From positions 62,001 to 126,000 of the forward strand of contig WNYE01000023.1 in assembly GCA_021396245.1 (NCBI GenBank): a stretch of 64,000 nt of DNA, given 5' to 3'. The notes below the pieces were generated by a model that saw nothing but the letters and a program-made list of their open reading frames with translations, did not search any database and had not been told where the DNA came from. Positions within the stretch are counted from its first letter, which is position 1; each line of letters begins with the position of its first letter. This DNA is from Sporothrix humicola (Eukaryota; Ascomycota; Sordariomycetes; Ophiostomatales; Ophiostomataceae). The position numbers were made by a program, and so were the translations under genes. Positions 32,745 through 43,492 of the stretch are shown one piece after another.

Positions 32745-35700
32745 CTACATGCCAAAAACACCCGACGCCCACGTGGCCCCTGGTTGCCCTTGGGTAAAGA
32801 ACTGCAATTCGCCTTGGAAGCCGTCGTCGGGCATGTCAGTAAGCATCACCGGATCATAAAAGCCGGCAGCAGCATGCATTTGCCCCATCATGGACATAGC
32901 ATTGCCCGCTAGTTGATCCGTATGGATCCCATGCCCGTGGTCCGACAGATGCTGGGTGATATACGTCCCGTCATGTTGCTGTTGTGGCGCCGGTTGGTGG
33001 TGCAACTGGCTGGCTCCATAATCCAGGACACCGTGCGAGACCATGCCGCTCGCCAGGATATTGGCTGCTTCCGCCTCTTCGGTCGTATTCGTTGGGCCTG
33101 CATCAAATCGCTGCACCATCGCGCTATTCAAGCGACCATCTGGGTGTGCCAGTGAGCCTTGGGGCATAGAAGGCACGGTTTGGTGCATGCCAGAGGGAGC
33201 ACCGCCGTTTTGAGAGGTGTTCTCTGCACCCGGGTGGGACGGCGACTGTGGGTGGCGCTGGCGGTCTGAATGCTGGATTTGTGGACTACCTTGGCCATGC
33301 GAGAACGCCGCTGGCATTCGCACACCAGCCCCGCCCAGCTGGAGGCTGTGCGGTGCTGGTGGAGGCAAGACCAATGTTGGTGGCAACGTCGGTGCCGTGG
33401 TTGCATAATGTGCTGCAGATGAAGTTGCATTCGTGATGAGATTCGGGGACGGCTGCGGCGGTGGAAGCCGCATCGGTGAGTTGATGAGCGAAGCATCAGT
33501 CCGAAGTTGTGGCAAATGTAACGGGCCGTGGCCCATGCCATTCGTGCCGCCCCCGTGCCCGTTACTAAGGTTTCCACCCACATTGGGGCTCGCTGACCGC
33601 GCGTGTGGGCTGTCGGCGCCGAATTGCCTGGCCAGCTGTCGACGGTCGTCAAACGGATTATTGGATGGGCCAGAAGGCGCCAAACTTGCGAGCGGTGGAT
33701 GCAAGGCTGACGGGATAGGATCTTTCTATACAACTGTTAGAATGGGCATGAAAGAAGCAATTGCGGTTACAGCAAAAGCTGATCAAACTCACGCCTTCGG
33801 CCATGCCTCCGTCGTGAGAACTTGGCATGACAGTCAAACTCTTCGTGTCGGAAGCAAGGAGTTTTTCGACAGATTCGATCCAGCGACGAGCAAGAGGCCA
33901 TATACTCGTGCTTTGTGCTAGGATATCCATCGTGCGGTCCAGCATGTGCTTGCCCTCACGAGTAATTGCTGCATCAGGACACACTGCATATCAATGTTAG
34001 CTTTTTTTTTTTTTAAAATGTAGAGTGGAGACGGCAACTAACGCTTTGGGTACTTGTACAGATACGCGGCCATCAGGCCACAGCTATAAACACAGAAGAT
34101 CTAGAAAGAAGGAGTCAGTACACCGCGCAACAAACACGAGCCATATAAAACAAGTGGGGGCCATAACTTACCGCCAACTGAGCACCGGTACCATCGCCAG
34201 GTTCTCGTTTCTCGGTCCAACAATCGATCTGGTTGAAGAGCCCTCTCACATTGGAGAACAGCTCACCAGACATGGTCCTCCAATACTCCCGGTGCTGTTT
34301 TGCGCCTCCTTCCACAAGCATACTATGCACATGTCAGTCGACCGAGCTCTCTATGTGCTGAAATAAGAAACGTATACATACTACGGAAGATAGGCTTTGC
34401 GTATGAGGATATTGCACAGGCGTGTAACCATAGTAATGGCCATATACGCCTTCAGTCCGTTAGTCTTGTGGGAGAAACAGAGCAATCGGTCGCGGGCAGA
34501 CTATTAACGTACCAAATCCAGATTCTGGGCCTTGAAGTCTCGAAGTAGATCGCGGCTCCAGAGATGTTCGGCTGGCAGGCCGCTTTCCCAGTCGCTCAGC
34601 TTCTGCTTGATAGCAAAATATTCGCTATTGGGGTCCCAAGGCATTGTACTTCGGTTGTTGCTGACCGCACGACGTAACACTGCTCCCCAAAGTTGATGGC
34701 TCTGCACCAACGTAGCAAAAAGCGACCGTGTTGGGGTGTTTATAAGCATTGGCTTTGCACGTGCTGGCAAGGTATCTTCTAGGGCTGCCCGAGTTGCAGG
34801 AAGTACCCCGGTGTTAAAATCGTCCTCGTTGCTAGGTAAAAGAGTCGTAATGTCGTTTGCTGCGAGTGATATCGGAGCCGACGGGCCGGCATGGAGGTTA
34901 TCCTGGCCTAGAAGAAAAGAAGAAAGCTGTTAGTACAAAAACCAAGGTTGGTTAGATGACCACCGAATCTTACTATAAAGCATCCACTACATAACAAGAG
35001 TTAGCTTTCAGTTTTTTTATCAACGCAAGTAAAAGTAAATATCGAAACAGCTTACCAGAGTGCGGCGAGCAGATTCTGCCTTTTGTATCATTGATGGTGT
35101 CGGATTCTCGAGCGTATACGTCTCCTCACGGTGGAGCTGCATTAGTATGGCCATGCGTAATGCTATGCCCAGGTTCACAAAACTCCGGTTGCGGTAACCG
35201 CTGCCCTGTTGGGCTAGACTTAGCAGGTAAAAGGCTTGACAGCGTGGCAGTGTCGGCTCTTGATATAACTCCGTGAGGGCAATGGTGGATGCGCGGTCCA
35301 TAAAGAGCTCTGCTGTGGGCCCGGCACCACCGTAGGCTTCTACCAACGAGGGTGTCATGCGAGCCGATACGCTTAAAAGACTCAATAGCAAGAACACACT
35401 GATGGACCGGGGCTGCTCGCGCAGCTGCTGCACAAATGTGTGGCGCGGGATGAAGCCGAGCTGGAAATACTGGCGCATAAACATGTCGACAGCATCGATG
35501 ACCTGTTCCAAAGGTGGCAGCAGATCCCATAGATCGGTAGGTAAGGGCACGCCAGCTTCAGTGGTCATCGCCCCATTGGAGTAGCTAGCCCTGTCACCAT
35601 CAGGTGTAGTAGAAGCGCCACCTGGGGGTTGAAGTCGATGGGCGCGGTTGCTTTCTTTCCGCGCCTTGTCGCCTTTCATGCGTGGGTGACGGTACTCGCG

Positions 35701-36249
35701 GTCCATATCTGGTGCTCCACGGGCAGGGAAAACGCTAAGAAAGCACCGTGTGAGTTCTCTGGTGAATTAATGTGTGAAGAAACAAGTCATCTTACCATTC
35801 ATCTATGCTCACTCCGGCAGCGCGGCAGCCCTCACAGGGCGGTTTGGCACCAACATGGACACATTTGCTACGCATTCGCCGGCACCTTGAGTCAGGTTAG
35901 CAAGGATAGTGGTGCATGATTATGGGGAGAACGCCAAGAAAGTGCGGTCGAAGATCGTCCAACTACTGCATACGTACCTGCGGCAGGCAACGGGAGACCG
36001 GCGTTTGATGATGCGCTGCGCGTTGTTTACTTGGCCAGCGTTTCCTTGGGTTGACGGTGAGCCACCCAAGGGGGACTGATCGGCTGATGCTGCAGGTTTG
36101 GCGTCGGGTGGATCCAGACTCGGACGAGATGCTGGCGATCCAGCGGTGCCAGTGGCCGGTGCTGGTGCCGGTGCAGGCGGGGACTGGTGTGCGTTGAAGC
36201 TGGCCGGGCTGCCGGCTGGCTTCGGGGCTTGCAGCTGGCCGCCATCCAT
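32745..36249 (-). CDS. Zn2Cys6 fungal-specific transcription factor, 965 aa, ten exons
   Basis: A nuclear regulator. Exons: 36249-35978, 35885-35796, 35734-35056, 34986-34974 (13 nt), 34907-34513, 34449-34382, 34322-34172, 34100-34043, 33983-33793 and 33725-32745; all junctions keep frame. The zinc cluster is C-x2-C-x6-C-x8-C-x2-C-x9-C at C89, C92, C99, C108, C111 and C121, split by two introns. The fungal regulatory (fungal_trans) domain covers about residues 170-600, with the run MFMRQYFQLGFIPRHTF, ELYQEPTLPRCQAFYLLSLA and LHREETY. The 13-nt exon supplies WMLY, giving ARRTLWMLYSQDNLHAGP, a hallmark of this domain. The last exon encodes about 327 residues rich in Pro, Gln, His and Gly (likely activation or disordered). 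A start at 36342 is possible; MDGGQLQ at 36249 looks better. Target genes unknown. Confidence 0.88.
34974..34986 (-). other. 13-nt microexon of the Zn2Cys6 regulator
   Basis: TGGATGCTTTATA sits between a GTAG acceptor (..GTTATGTAG) and a GTAAGATT donor. Skipping it would shift the frame (13 is not a multiple of 3) and cut the protein inside the regulatory domain. Inclusion restores the conserved TLWMLYSQDN block. Confidence 0.8.
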
Positions 36250-37364
36250 AACTTGGAGTAGTAATTGGAGCTGCCGTCGAAAGGTGGATGAGGAGCCGCA
36301 AGCAAGAGCAATCAGTGTTGGTTGATTGACTCGACGTCCCAAGTCAAGAGGAGAGCAATCCGGGAATAAGAATGGGGCCGGCGCTCAGTCGCTGGTGCTG
36401 CGACAATTGTGGAGGGAAAAGGCGGGCGCCTTGTCACAAGGCAACGGGATATGTGCAGCGTGCGAAGTGCAGGTATGCAGAGAAGCGATGCACGATGTGC
36501 GATGTGCGACGTGCGACGAGGGTGTGTGTGGCGCGTAGAGAATCGCGGAAAGAGGTGGATTCTGACCGGGCTGCCCAGGCGGAGATTTCTGACGTCGTCA
36601 GACGGAGAGAAGGGGGCGAGCAGGAGTAGTGCCGAAGAAGAGGAAAAAAGTCCAAAAAAATGATCAAAGAAAACAGCGAACGAAAAGGCACCGCCACGAA
36701 GACAGCTAAAAGACCGGACCACCCCTAAAAGTGGATCCGCTGGAAACCCGCAATGGCGCAAGTGCCGGTCGCTCGCAAGAAAGAATAGAAGCGTTGTTCT
36801 GCAGCGCGAGGATAGGCATCCAGAAAACTGTCGCAAGGTGCGAGGATGGCGAGAATAAAAAAAAATCCAACTGGAAGCACCTGATCTCGCTGGGGTCGCC
36901 CTAACTGTTGTGATCCGCCTCTAGTCACGATACTAGGGGGCGACGTTGGATGCTAAGAGAGGGGCTAGAAGCGCGTGAACGTATCACAGAAGTGAGAGTT
37001 TCTTTGCCGGCCGGAGAAGCTGTGGTGGCTGTTGGAGCGTGGAGTTGCTGTTAGATTTTGAGTCTGGGGATGGATTGTATTGGAGAACGTCGGATTGGAG
37101 ACTTGGGGGAATGTGCTGCGTGGAAGCTGCATCACTGTCAAAAGGGCGTTTTGCAAGCAGCTTCTTTGTCTCACTCTTGTTTGTCCGGGCAGGCAAAAGA
37201 GAAGAGTGAGTGCGTTGTGGACAAAATAGAGGGGGGAGAAAGAAAAAAAGAATTGGAGGTCCAGGCCTGCCGTGTGGGATACGGACGAGGAAAACGCCTG
37301 TGCGGCTGGGTGGGGGCCAGAACAGTGGTCACTAGGTGGGGAAACGTGGGAGATATGCGAAGGG

Positions 37365-37432
37365 GGTCGAGGACGGTCGAGGACGGTCGAGGACGGTCGA
37401 GGACGGTCGAGGACGGTCGAGGACAGTCGAGG
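37365..37432. repeat. 10-bp minisatellite (GGTCGAGGAC)
   Basis: Six exact head-to-tail copies of GGTCGAGGAC (37365-37424) and a degraded seventh (AGTCGAGG). Purine-rich with a TCGA core in each unit. Located 1.1 kb upstream of the Zn2Cys6 start. Confidence 0.95.
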
Positions 37433-39270
37433 GAAGCCGAAGGTCGGCAAAATGGTCGATTGGTCAATCCAAACGAAAGTATGGCCGCTGCCGAGGCGTC
37501 GATTCTGTTGTCCAAGTCGAGTCAAAAACAACGAGAAAGAATGACCGCCACGGAAATGTCGTTCAGCCGGAGTTTCTTGTTTGGAGCCGCCGCCGCCCTG
37601 TGACAAGGACGAGCACACCAAAACTTGCGGACGGCCAGGGGAGCACGACGCCTTGACTCGGAGTCAGCAACACCAAGAAAAAACCGGAGGCTTGAAGCTG
37701 GAGAAGATCGAAGTCCGCGGTTCCGTCGTAGGCCCTAGCGGACCAACAGAACCAACTAGTGTGAGAATGTTCGACCAACAGGTTTGAGGCTACACATGTG
37801 CGGAGAGAGCGACAAGGCAAGGGGCTGGTTGCGAGGGGCATAGAGAGTGAGAGCAAAATAGAACAGCGGCGATGCAATATTATTGACTTAGGGTTGCAAT
37901 AGACTGGCTGTATTGGTAGGGCTGTCCGGATTGAGCTGGGCAGCAGGGGGTAAATGCAGATGCAGGAGGGGGCAGGCACGATTGGCAAATGTAGAAGAAG
38001 TGGGAAGGAACAAACGGCGGTCAACGATAGTGTATCGACAAAACTGTACGGAAGGTGCAGACCTGCAAGCAAACAAACACATCACGTGTATAAACACGAT
38101 CAAAGGACACCGATAGAAACAACGTTGAGGGCGAGGCTGAGGACCTTCGGTGCTTGGCAGCAGACTTGTCTCTTGTGGTTGAAGCGGGTCTATTCAGGCC
38201 ATCGAGACTGTGGGCCAGGCCAGGCCAAGCTTCTTCTCGGAGACTGGAAGCCGGAATCGTTACCAGAGAAGCCCGCTCAGAACATGCAGAACTTATTGGC
38301 GCCTAGGGAGCATTAAGGATTCTCCTAGCGTTGTTAGTGCTGCTTGTAGCCGGGAATGGGAGTGGGGTGCTATGAGCAAAGCTGCTGTGCTTCTTACATC
38401 TGGACTTTTTTTCAATATGGCAATCTTGTAATACAGGGGCAGTCATGCTCACAGAGAACAAAGATGCCTCAAGGTTCGGTAGCCGGGTGCTCCAGAGTGG
38501 CTTACATATGAAGCAGCGAGGGCTATATCTGGACAGTGTGTTACACCATCAAAAGACGAACCTCGGTGGCACCAAAAGCTGACGGCCGACATCCGTTGAT
38601 CTATATTATGTCATCCGGAAACCGCTCCTGCCTAACGAGGACGGCCCCCTTGCGAGCATCAAAAACGACAACAGCCCCGGGTCTGGAAAATATCAATCTC
38701 TTAATCCGTTCAGACAACAAGCAATATCACAACCTCTGTAGCCTCTTCAACACCGACTCCCAGAATCCGCATCCCGCACAGAGTCGCCCGCGATTGGTGA
38801 CCCCCACGCATCCACTGAACCCACCACCACAAACAAAAGAAGCATACGCTATTTTGCCTGCCGCGGCAAGCTCGCCCATTTCCTTCGTGGCCGTCCACCA
38901 CAACTCCCTGCATTACCAAGCCTCGAGATTTCTTTTGCATCAAACTAGCTCATGGCGCTCCCAGTGCCAATCTTCTGTACCCCGTATCACAGCAATTGCA
39001 AGTATCTTATGGGAGCAAGGGCCGGGAACTAGCAAGTTTCGGCCAAGTTTTCTTGATCGCCGTTGCGCATTGCCGGAGCTCGGGGTGCTTGTTCGACCAA
39101 TTCCCAAGCCAGCTTACACGCCCCAAAACTGCCCGTGCTACACACAGATAACAATGCCGATGATGCCCAGATAGGCAGCATCCGGCAAAGGAAACACAGC
39201 AGGCAGTTCCGTCACGTCCAAGCATATTCTTACCTATGTCGTATTCACATTGCCAAAATATCTTTACCGT

Positions 39271-39286
39271 TACTCCGTACTCCGTA
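39271..39286. repeat. overlapping TACTCCGTA words
   Basis: TACTCCGTACTCCGTA: two copies of the 9-mer share two bases (39271-39279 and 39278-39286), about 280 bp upstream of the P450 start codon. The same word occurs at 31295-31303 and 59235-59243, and its complement at 15429-15437. Confidence 0.9.
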
Positions 39287-39563
39287 CCCTCCCTGCTATC
39301 ACCACCGCCCAATCACACTCACATCCACTCACACTCATGCCTTCGTTGCGTTCCGTCTTCCAGGGAACATGACAGTTCGCGGAGGAGCTGCGGAAAGTAA
39401 CCTGACGACCAAACCCTTGGAAACGCTTAGATAAATGAGAGCTGGGTGGGCCTTTTATTTTCTTCGTATTTTGTTCTATTCATTCAAATTTTTTTTTTTT
39501 TTTTCATTCAACTTCTTTTCATCCACCTGAATTCTCTCTTGCTTTTCATATCGATCCACAATC

Positions 39564-41120
39564 ATGGCCTTCGACCAGCTCCCACCGCTTGTCTCTCCGT
39601 CAGTGCTAGCCACAGCAGCCGCCTCCGTTCTTCTCTATCTCCTCTTTTCAGCTCTCCGCCGGTCTAAGCAATCTCTGCTTCCACTGCCACCAGGCCCACC
39701 AGGCCGGTTCCTAGTCGGCAACGTTGGCGATGTCAGCGCCGACCACCCGGAGGAAGACTATATGCGCTGGGGCAAGGAGTATGGCTCGGACGTCATCCAT
39801 GTCAAAGTTCTGGGCCAGCATATGATCTGTCTCAACAGTGTTGCTGCCGCAACGGAGCTTCTTGACCGTCGCGGCGCCAACTACTGCGACCGTCCTCGCT
39901 TTGCTCTTTTTGAGGTCATGGGCTGGGGCCTGACGTTGACGTTCTTGAGATGGGGACAGCAGTTTAAGTTGCACCGCAGCCTATTCCAAAAAACCTTCAC
40001 AGCATCCAATGTCAAGGTTTTTCGCCCAATCCAGCTCCACGAGTCCCGCAAGGCCGTGATTGATTTGTTAGACCACCCCGACAAGTGGGAGGAAGCCACG
40101 CTGCTGATGACAACCAGCATCATATTCCGCATCGCCTTTGGCCAGGAAATTACCGACGTATCGTCGCCATACTGCGAGATGGCTGCTGCTGCGAACGAGG
40201 CCACCACCAACGGTGGCATTGCTGGCACATCGCTCATCGACTTGTTCCCGCCAGCGCGGTTTCTTCCCGGTTGGCTCAACCCATCCCCTGCGCTGCGACA
40301 TGCCCGTAACAGCCGCAAGGCTATTCGCACTATCCACGACGTGCCGTGGGCAGCTTCTCTCAAGGACATCGAGGCCGGCACGGCCCCAACGTCATTTATG
40401 CGCACCCACTATGAACGCCTGCAGGAGAGCATCCGAGCCGGCAAACCCATTGAGATGACCGAACGCGACATCAAAGGTGCCACCGGAGCCGTCTTCATTG
40501 CTGGTGGCAACTCGACATGGAGCACAGTGTTGTCGAACCTTATGTTCTTGGCAAAGTACCCGGCCGTTCAAAAGGGGATCCTTGAGGAGATTGACTGCGT
40601 GCTGGGTATCAGTGACATCGGCGCTTCACCGAGCCCTCGTCTTCCAACATTCGAGGACCGGCCCAGCCTCCCCCGACTTGACCGCTTCCTTCAAGAAGTC
40701 CAGCGGTCTCTGCCACTCAACCCGCTGGTCATCCCGCACAAGAGTCTGAGGGAAGACGAGTACCGCGGCATGCGTATTCCCGCGGGCAGTTTGGTGTTAG
40801 CTAACACAAAGGCCATGGCAGCCGATGAGCGTGTTTACCAGGACCCGCAGGTTTTTGACCCGGACCGGTACATCAGCACAGACGAGGGCGGTCGTGGCGA
40901 GCCGTTCCCAAACGGCAACTTTGGTTTTGGCCGGCGCAAGTGCCCAGGCAACTTTTTGGCGATGGCCACAGTCTACATGTTCCTGGCGACGCTTCTCACT
41001 GTGTACGAGGTGGAGATGGTGATTGGGCCGGGCGGCAAACCCATCGAACCACACCCGGCGGTGACCATTGGCCTAGGAGGGTATGTGACACTCCCTATTC
41101 CGTGCAATATTGTGTTGTAG
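39564..41120 (+). CDS. cytochrome P450 monooxygenase, 518 aa
   Basis: An intronless, probably microsomal, haem-thiolate monooxygenase. An N-terminal membrane anchor (about residues 12-31) is followed by a Pro-rich hinge (LPPGPPGRFLVGN, 41-53). The I-helix is AGGNSTWST (313-321), the ExxR motif EVQR (378-381), the PERF-like segment FDPDRY (432-437) and the haem loop FGFGRRKCPG (453-462) with ligand C460. Length and motif spacing are normal. The usual acidic residue of the I-helix (AGxD/E-T-T) is Asn here, which may alter proton delivery. It resembles the CYP64-like fungal group (O-methylsterigmatocystin oxidoreductase annotations), but substrate cannot be inferred. Its neighbours include no polyketide, peptide or terpene synthase. 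It is divergent from the Zn2Cys6 regulator and convergent with AIM11. Confidence 0.93.
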   Translation: MAFDQLPPLVSPSVLATAAASVLLYLLFSALRRSKQSLLPLPPGPPGRFLVGNVGDVSADHPEEDYMRWGKEYGSDVIHVKVLGQHMICLNSVAAATELLDRRGANYCDRPRFALFEVMGWGLTLTFLRWGQQFKLHRSLFQKTFTASNVKVFRPIQLHESRKAVIDLLDHPDKWEEATLLMTTSIIFRIAFGQEITDVSSPYCEMAAAANEATTNGGIAGTSLIDLFPPARFLPGWLNPSPALRHARNSRKAIRTIHDVPWAASLKDIEAGTAPTSFMRTHYERLQESIRAGKPIEMTERDIKGATGAVFIAGGNSTWSTVLSNLMFLAKYPAVQKGILEEIDCVLGISDIGASPSPRLPTFEDRPSLPRLDRFLQEVQRSLPLNPLVIPHKSLREDEYRGMRIPAGSLVLANTKAMAADERVYQDPQVFDPDRYISTDEGGRGEPFPNGNFGFGRRKCPGNFLAMATVYMFLATLLTVYEVEMVIGPGGKPIEPHPAVTIGLGGYVTLPIPCNIVL

Positions 41121-41589
41121 CTCTTTCTAGTTGTCCTGACTATTTTTTTACAGACATCCAGCGCCATTCCAGTGCAAATTGAGACCGCGCAATCCGGCGA
41201 TGGCGAGAATTTTGAGGGAGTCGACATGAAGCCGATGTTGTCAAATATGAACAACAGGGGCCCTTGATGATTCATACATCAGCCAGAAGGTACCATAGCT
41301 CAACAACGCCCCTCTATGTTCTTCGGAAAAAAGAAGAAGAGTGAGAGAGGGAGAAAGTAAATGAATAAATTAAATTATATTTAAAAGAGAGAAAATTTTT
41401 AAAAGAGAGAAATTTCTAAAAGAGAGAAGAAAAAACGCAGAGCAAAATAAAACCAAACGTTGTCAGAGGTGAATGTGTCTTATTAAATCGTGTCCTAAAA
41501 CGCCAAATACGCAATGCATCTATGTGTATACAGCGTCGTCCCATATTCAGCATGTGCAACCATCCATCATGATTGCATCCTTGCACCGC
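41121..41589. other. convergent 3' region, P450 / AIM11
   Basis: 469 bp. The middle is AT-rich and includes three spaced copies of a TAAAAGAGAGAA-like unit (41381-41428). No gene supported. Confidence 0.6.
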
Positions 41590-42327
41590 TCAGTTCTTCG
41601 CATCTCCGTCGGCCGCCTCCTTGCTGCCGCCGATGAGCGTGCCATCCGACTTCTTGAGGACCTTGGCCACCCATTCCTCGACCTCGCGCTCGGCCTCCTC
41701 ATCCGTTAAGCCGCCGATCCGGCCGCTGCCGTCCATGCTCTGGCCTCGCGTGTACTTTTGCGCCAACGTGCGCAGGTCCTCAACGGAGCTCAGGTCGAAT
41801 GCCCACGACACTCCGCCCGTCAGCATGATGAAGAAGCTCAGGACGTTCAGTGTGGCCAGGTTGAGGGCCTCGACGGCCATGAATGAGCCGTGCGGGGCAT
41901 CTTCCTTTGTGGCCGAGGCAGCAGCCGCTTCGACTTCGGCCGCCGTTGCACCGCTGCTTAGCGATACCTGGCCCGTGCTGCTGGGCGAGTAGAACTTGAG
42001 TTTGGCAGCAGCCTGTTTGCGGGTGACAGAGCGGCGTGTGAGCGCGGTTGAAAGAGCAAGAAAGGTAGCGCCGGCGAAAAAGAGGCCGAGCTGTTTGAGA
42101 GACCGAGAAGAGAACACGGAGGAATCACGGGGCTCCTGTTGAGATTGGTGGAGGGCGGCGACGGCGGCCGTTGTTGATTGTCTTGGTGCGGCGGGTGGCA
42201 ACTGTGTAGAAGGAGGAGGAGCAGTAGAGACGGCCGCCGTAGCAGCCGCTGGCGTTGTCGTCGAGGCCTCGGCCGGTTTCGAGTCTGGCGGCAGAAGTTG
42301 TTTGAAAAGCGATGCGAGGATCGGCAT
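41590..42327 (-). CDS. AIM11: AIM11 family mitochondrial membrane protein, 245 aa
   Basis: An intronless fungal-specific small membrane protein; the yeast gene was named for altered mitochondrial inheritance and its biochemical role is unknown. Two hydrophobic segments fit the family: about residues 78-97 (LGLFFAGATFLALS, followed by TRRSVTRKQ) and about 158-178 (ATLNVLSFFIMLTGGVSWAFDLSS). The first 65 residues are Ala/Pro/Thr/Ser-rich and poorly conserved, and the tail is acidic. The SLKQLGLFFAGATF and VEALNLATLNVLSF blocks are the recognisable family signatures. The start is the first ATG in frame. Tandem with the sugar transporter upstream. Confidence 0.87.
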   Translation of the reverse strand: MPILASLFKQLLPPDSKPAEASTTTPAAATAAVSTAPPPSTQLPPAAPRQSTTAAVAALHQSQQEPRDSSVFSSRSLKQLGLFFAGATFLALSTALTRRSVTRKQAAAKLKFYSPSSTGQVSLSSGATAAEVEAAAASATKEDAPHGSFMAVEALNLATLNVLSFFIMLTGGVSWAFDLSSVEDLRTLAQKYTRGQSMDGSGRIGGLTDEEAEREVEEWVAKVLKKSDGTLIGGSKEAADGDAKN

Positions 42328-42974
42328 GTTTGCGGTTGGGAGGCTATGTTTTGGAAGAGGGACAAGAACGCAGGGATTGAATATAGTTCAATTAGGAGCG
42401 GCGAGGACACAAGAATACGATCGGTGTGTTTTGTTGGCCGGTGGGCAGCGAGGAGGGGTGATTGAGGTGACGATGTTGATTGTTTGATGTTGAAAAGTCT
42501 CGCTTAAGGGTTCGGCCACAGAATTTTTGCAAGCCCTGGATTGGCGTGATCTAGTGAGGGGGGCGCACGCCAATGCCAGTCGCCCGATAATTCAGTGGGC
42601 CGGAACGCGGGGAATGTGGCCCATACAATACTTAGACCGTAGCGCGAGGATGTAGGCGAGGTAGGGTCTTTTCTGGGGGAAAGAGCGCTAGTGGGCGACC
42701 TGGGCCTGCCACCATCACAACATGCCAAATTACTAAATTACTAAATTACTAAACTAGCATCGACCAGTTTATTATTCAAGAAGTATCACGACTATTCACT
42801 AAGAGTTCGTCCCTACCAGATTGTCGACTTGCTGCTTTATCAAGGCCTCGTCGCACACCTCGCTCTCTTAGGCCTAAGCCCCTAAGCCCGCTGCATAACG
42901 CAAACGTACCATCCATTTCCAGCCCTGTCTCGAAGCCGTCCAATTTCGACACTACGCCTCTCGCGCTCCATACT
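42328..42974. other. intergenic, AIM11 upstream / transporter downstream
   Basis: 647 bp without a gene. Contains three tandem AAATTACT octamers (42727-42750). Confidence 0.6.
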
Positions 42975-43407
42975 TCAATCCTCTACGATCTGACCAGCTG
43001 CGTGCTTCATATCGCCCAAGTCGGCTGTTAGCTGCATCTCGATAGCAGCAACGTCAATCATCTTCTCGCCGCGACGAACAGCCTCGACATCGGGCACGTC
43101 CGAATGCTTTTCACCCTCGAAGATGGCGTCGATTTCCTCTAGTGTCTTGCCCTTCGTCTCGACCCAATAAACCGCCTGCCATATCAGTGTCAGTATATAA
43201 GTATAGAGGTACGGCGTATATATGGTGGCCATACTAGCCCCCAAAGGAGCTAACTCACAATCAGAACGGCTATGATAATGTCCCAGGATCCGTTGACGAG
43301 GTACATCTTCCAGCCAATGTTGTCGAGGCCGATAGGCATGATAAAGACAAAGAGGACCCTGAAAGGTTAGCGAAAACACGCCCCAAAAAAGAAAGAAGAA
43401 GGGATAG

Positions 43408-43492
<85 letters not shown>

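Larger units (their letters stand above)
36250..39563. other. 3.3-kb divergent intergenic region, Zn2Cys6 regulator / P450
   Basis: No supported gene. Open frames on both strands (for example 36965-37621 minus and 38536-39174 plus) are low-complexity or lack any recognisable domain. Notable content: short GATGTGC-type repeats near 36485-36525, a 10-bp minisatellite at 37365-37432, overlapping TACTCCGTA words at 39271-39286 and a T-rich leader (39485-39505) just before the P450. Confidence 0.55.

Noticed and set aside
36965..37621. 218-codon minus-strand frame containing STVLDRPRP repeats
   Set aside because: The peptide repeat is only the translated 10-bp minisatellite; the rest is low complexity.
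38536..39174. 212-codon plus-strand frame before the P450
   Set aside because: No recognisable domain and no splice link to the P450; likely promoter sequence.
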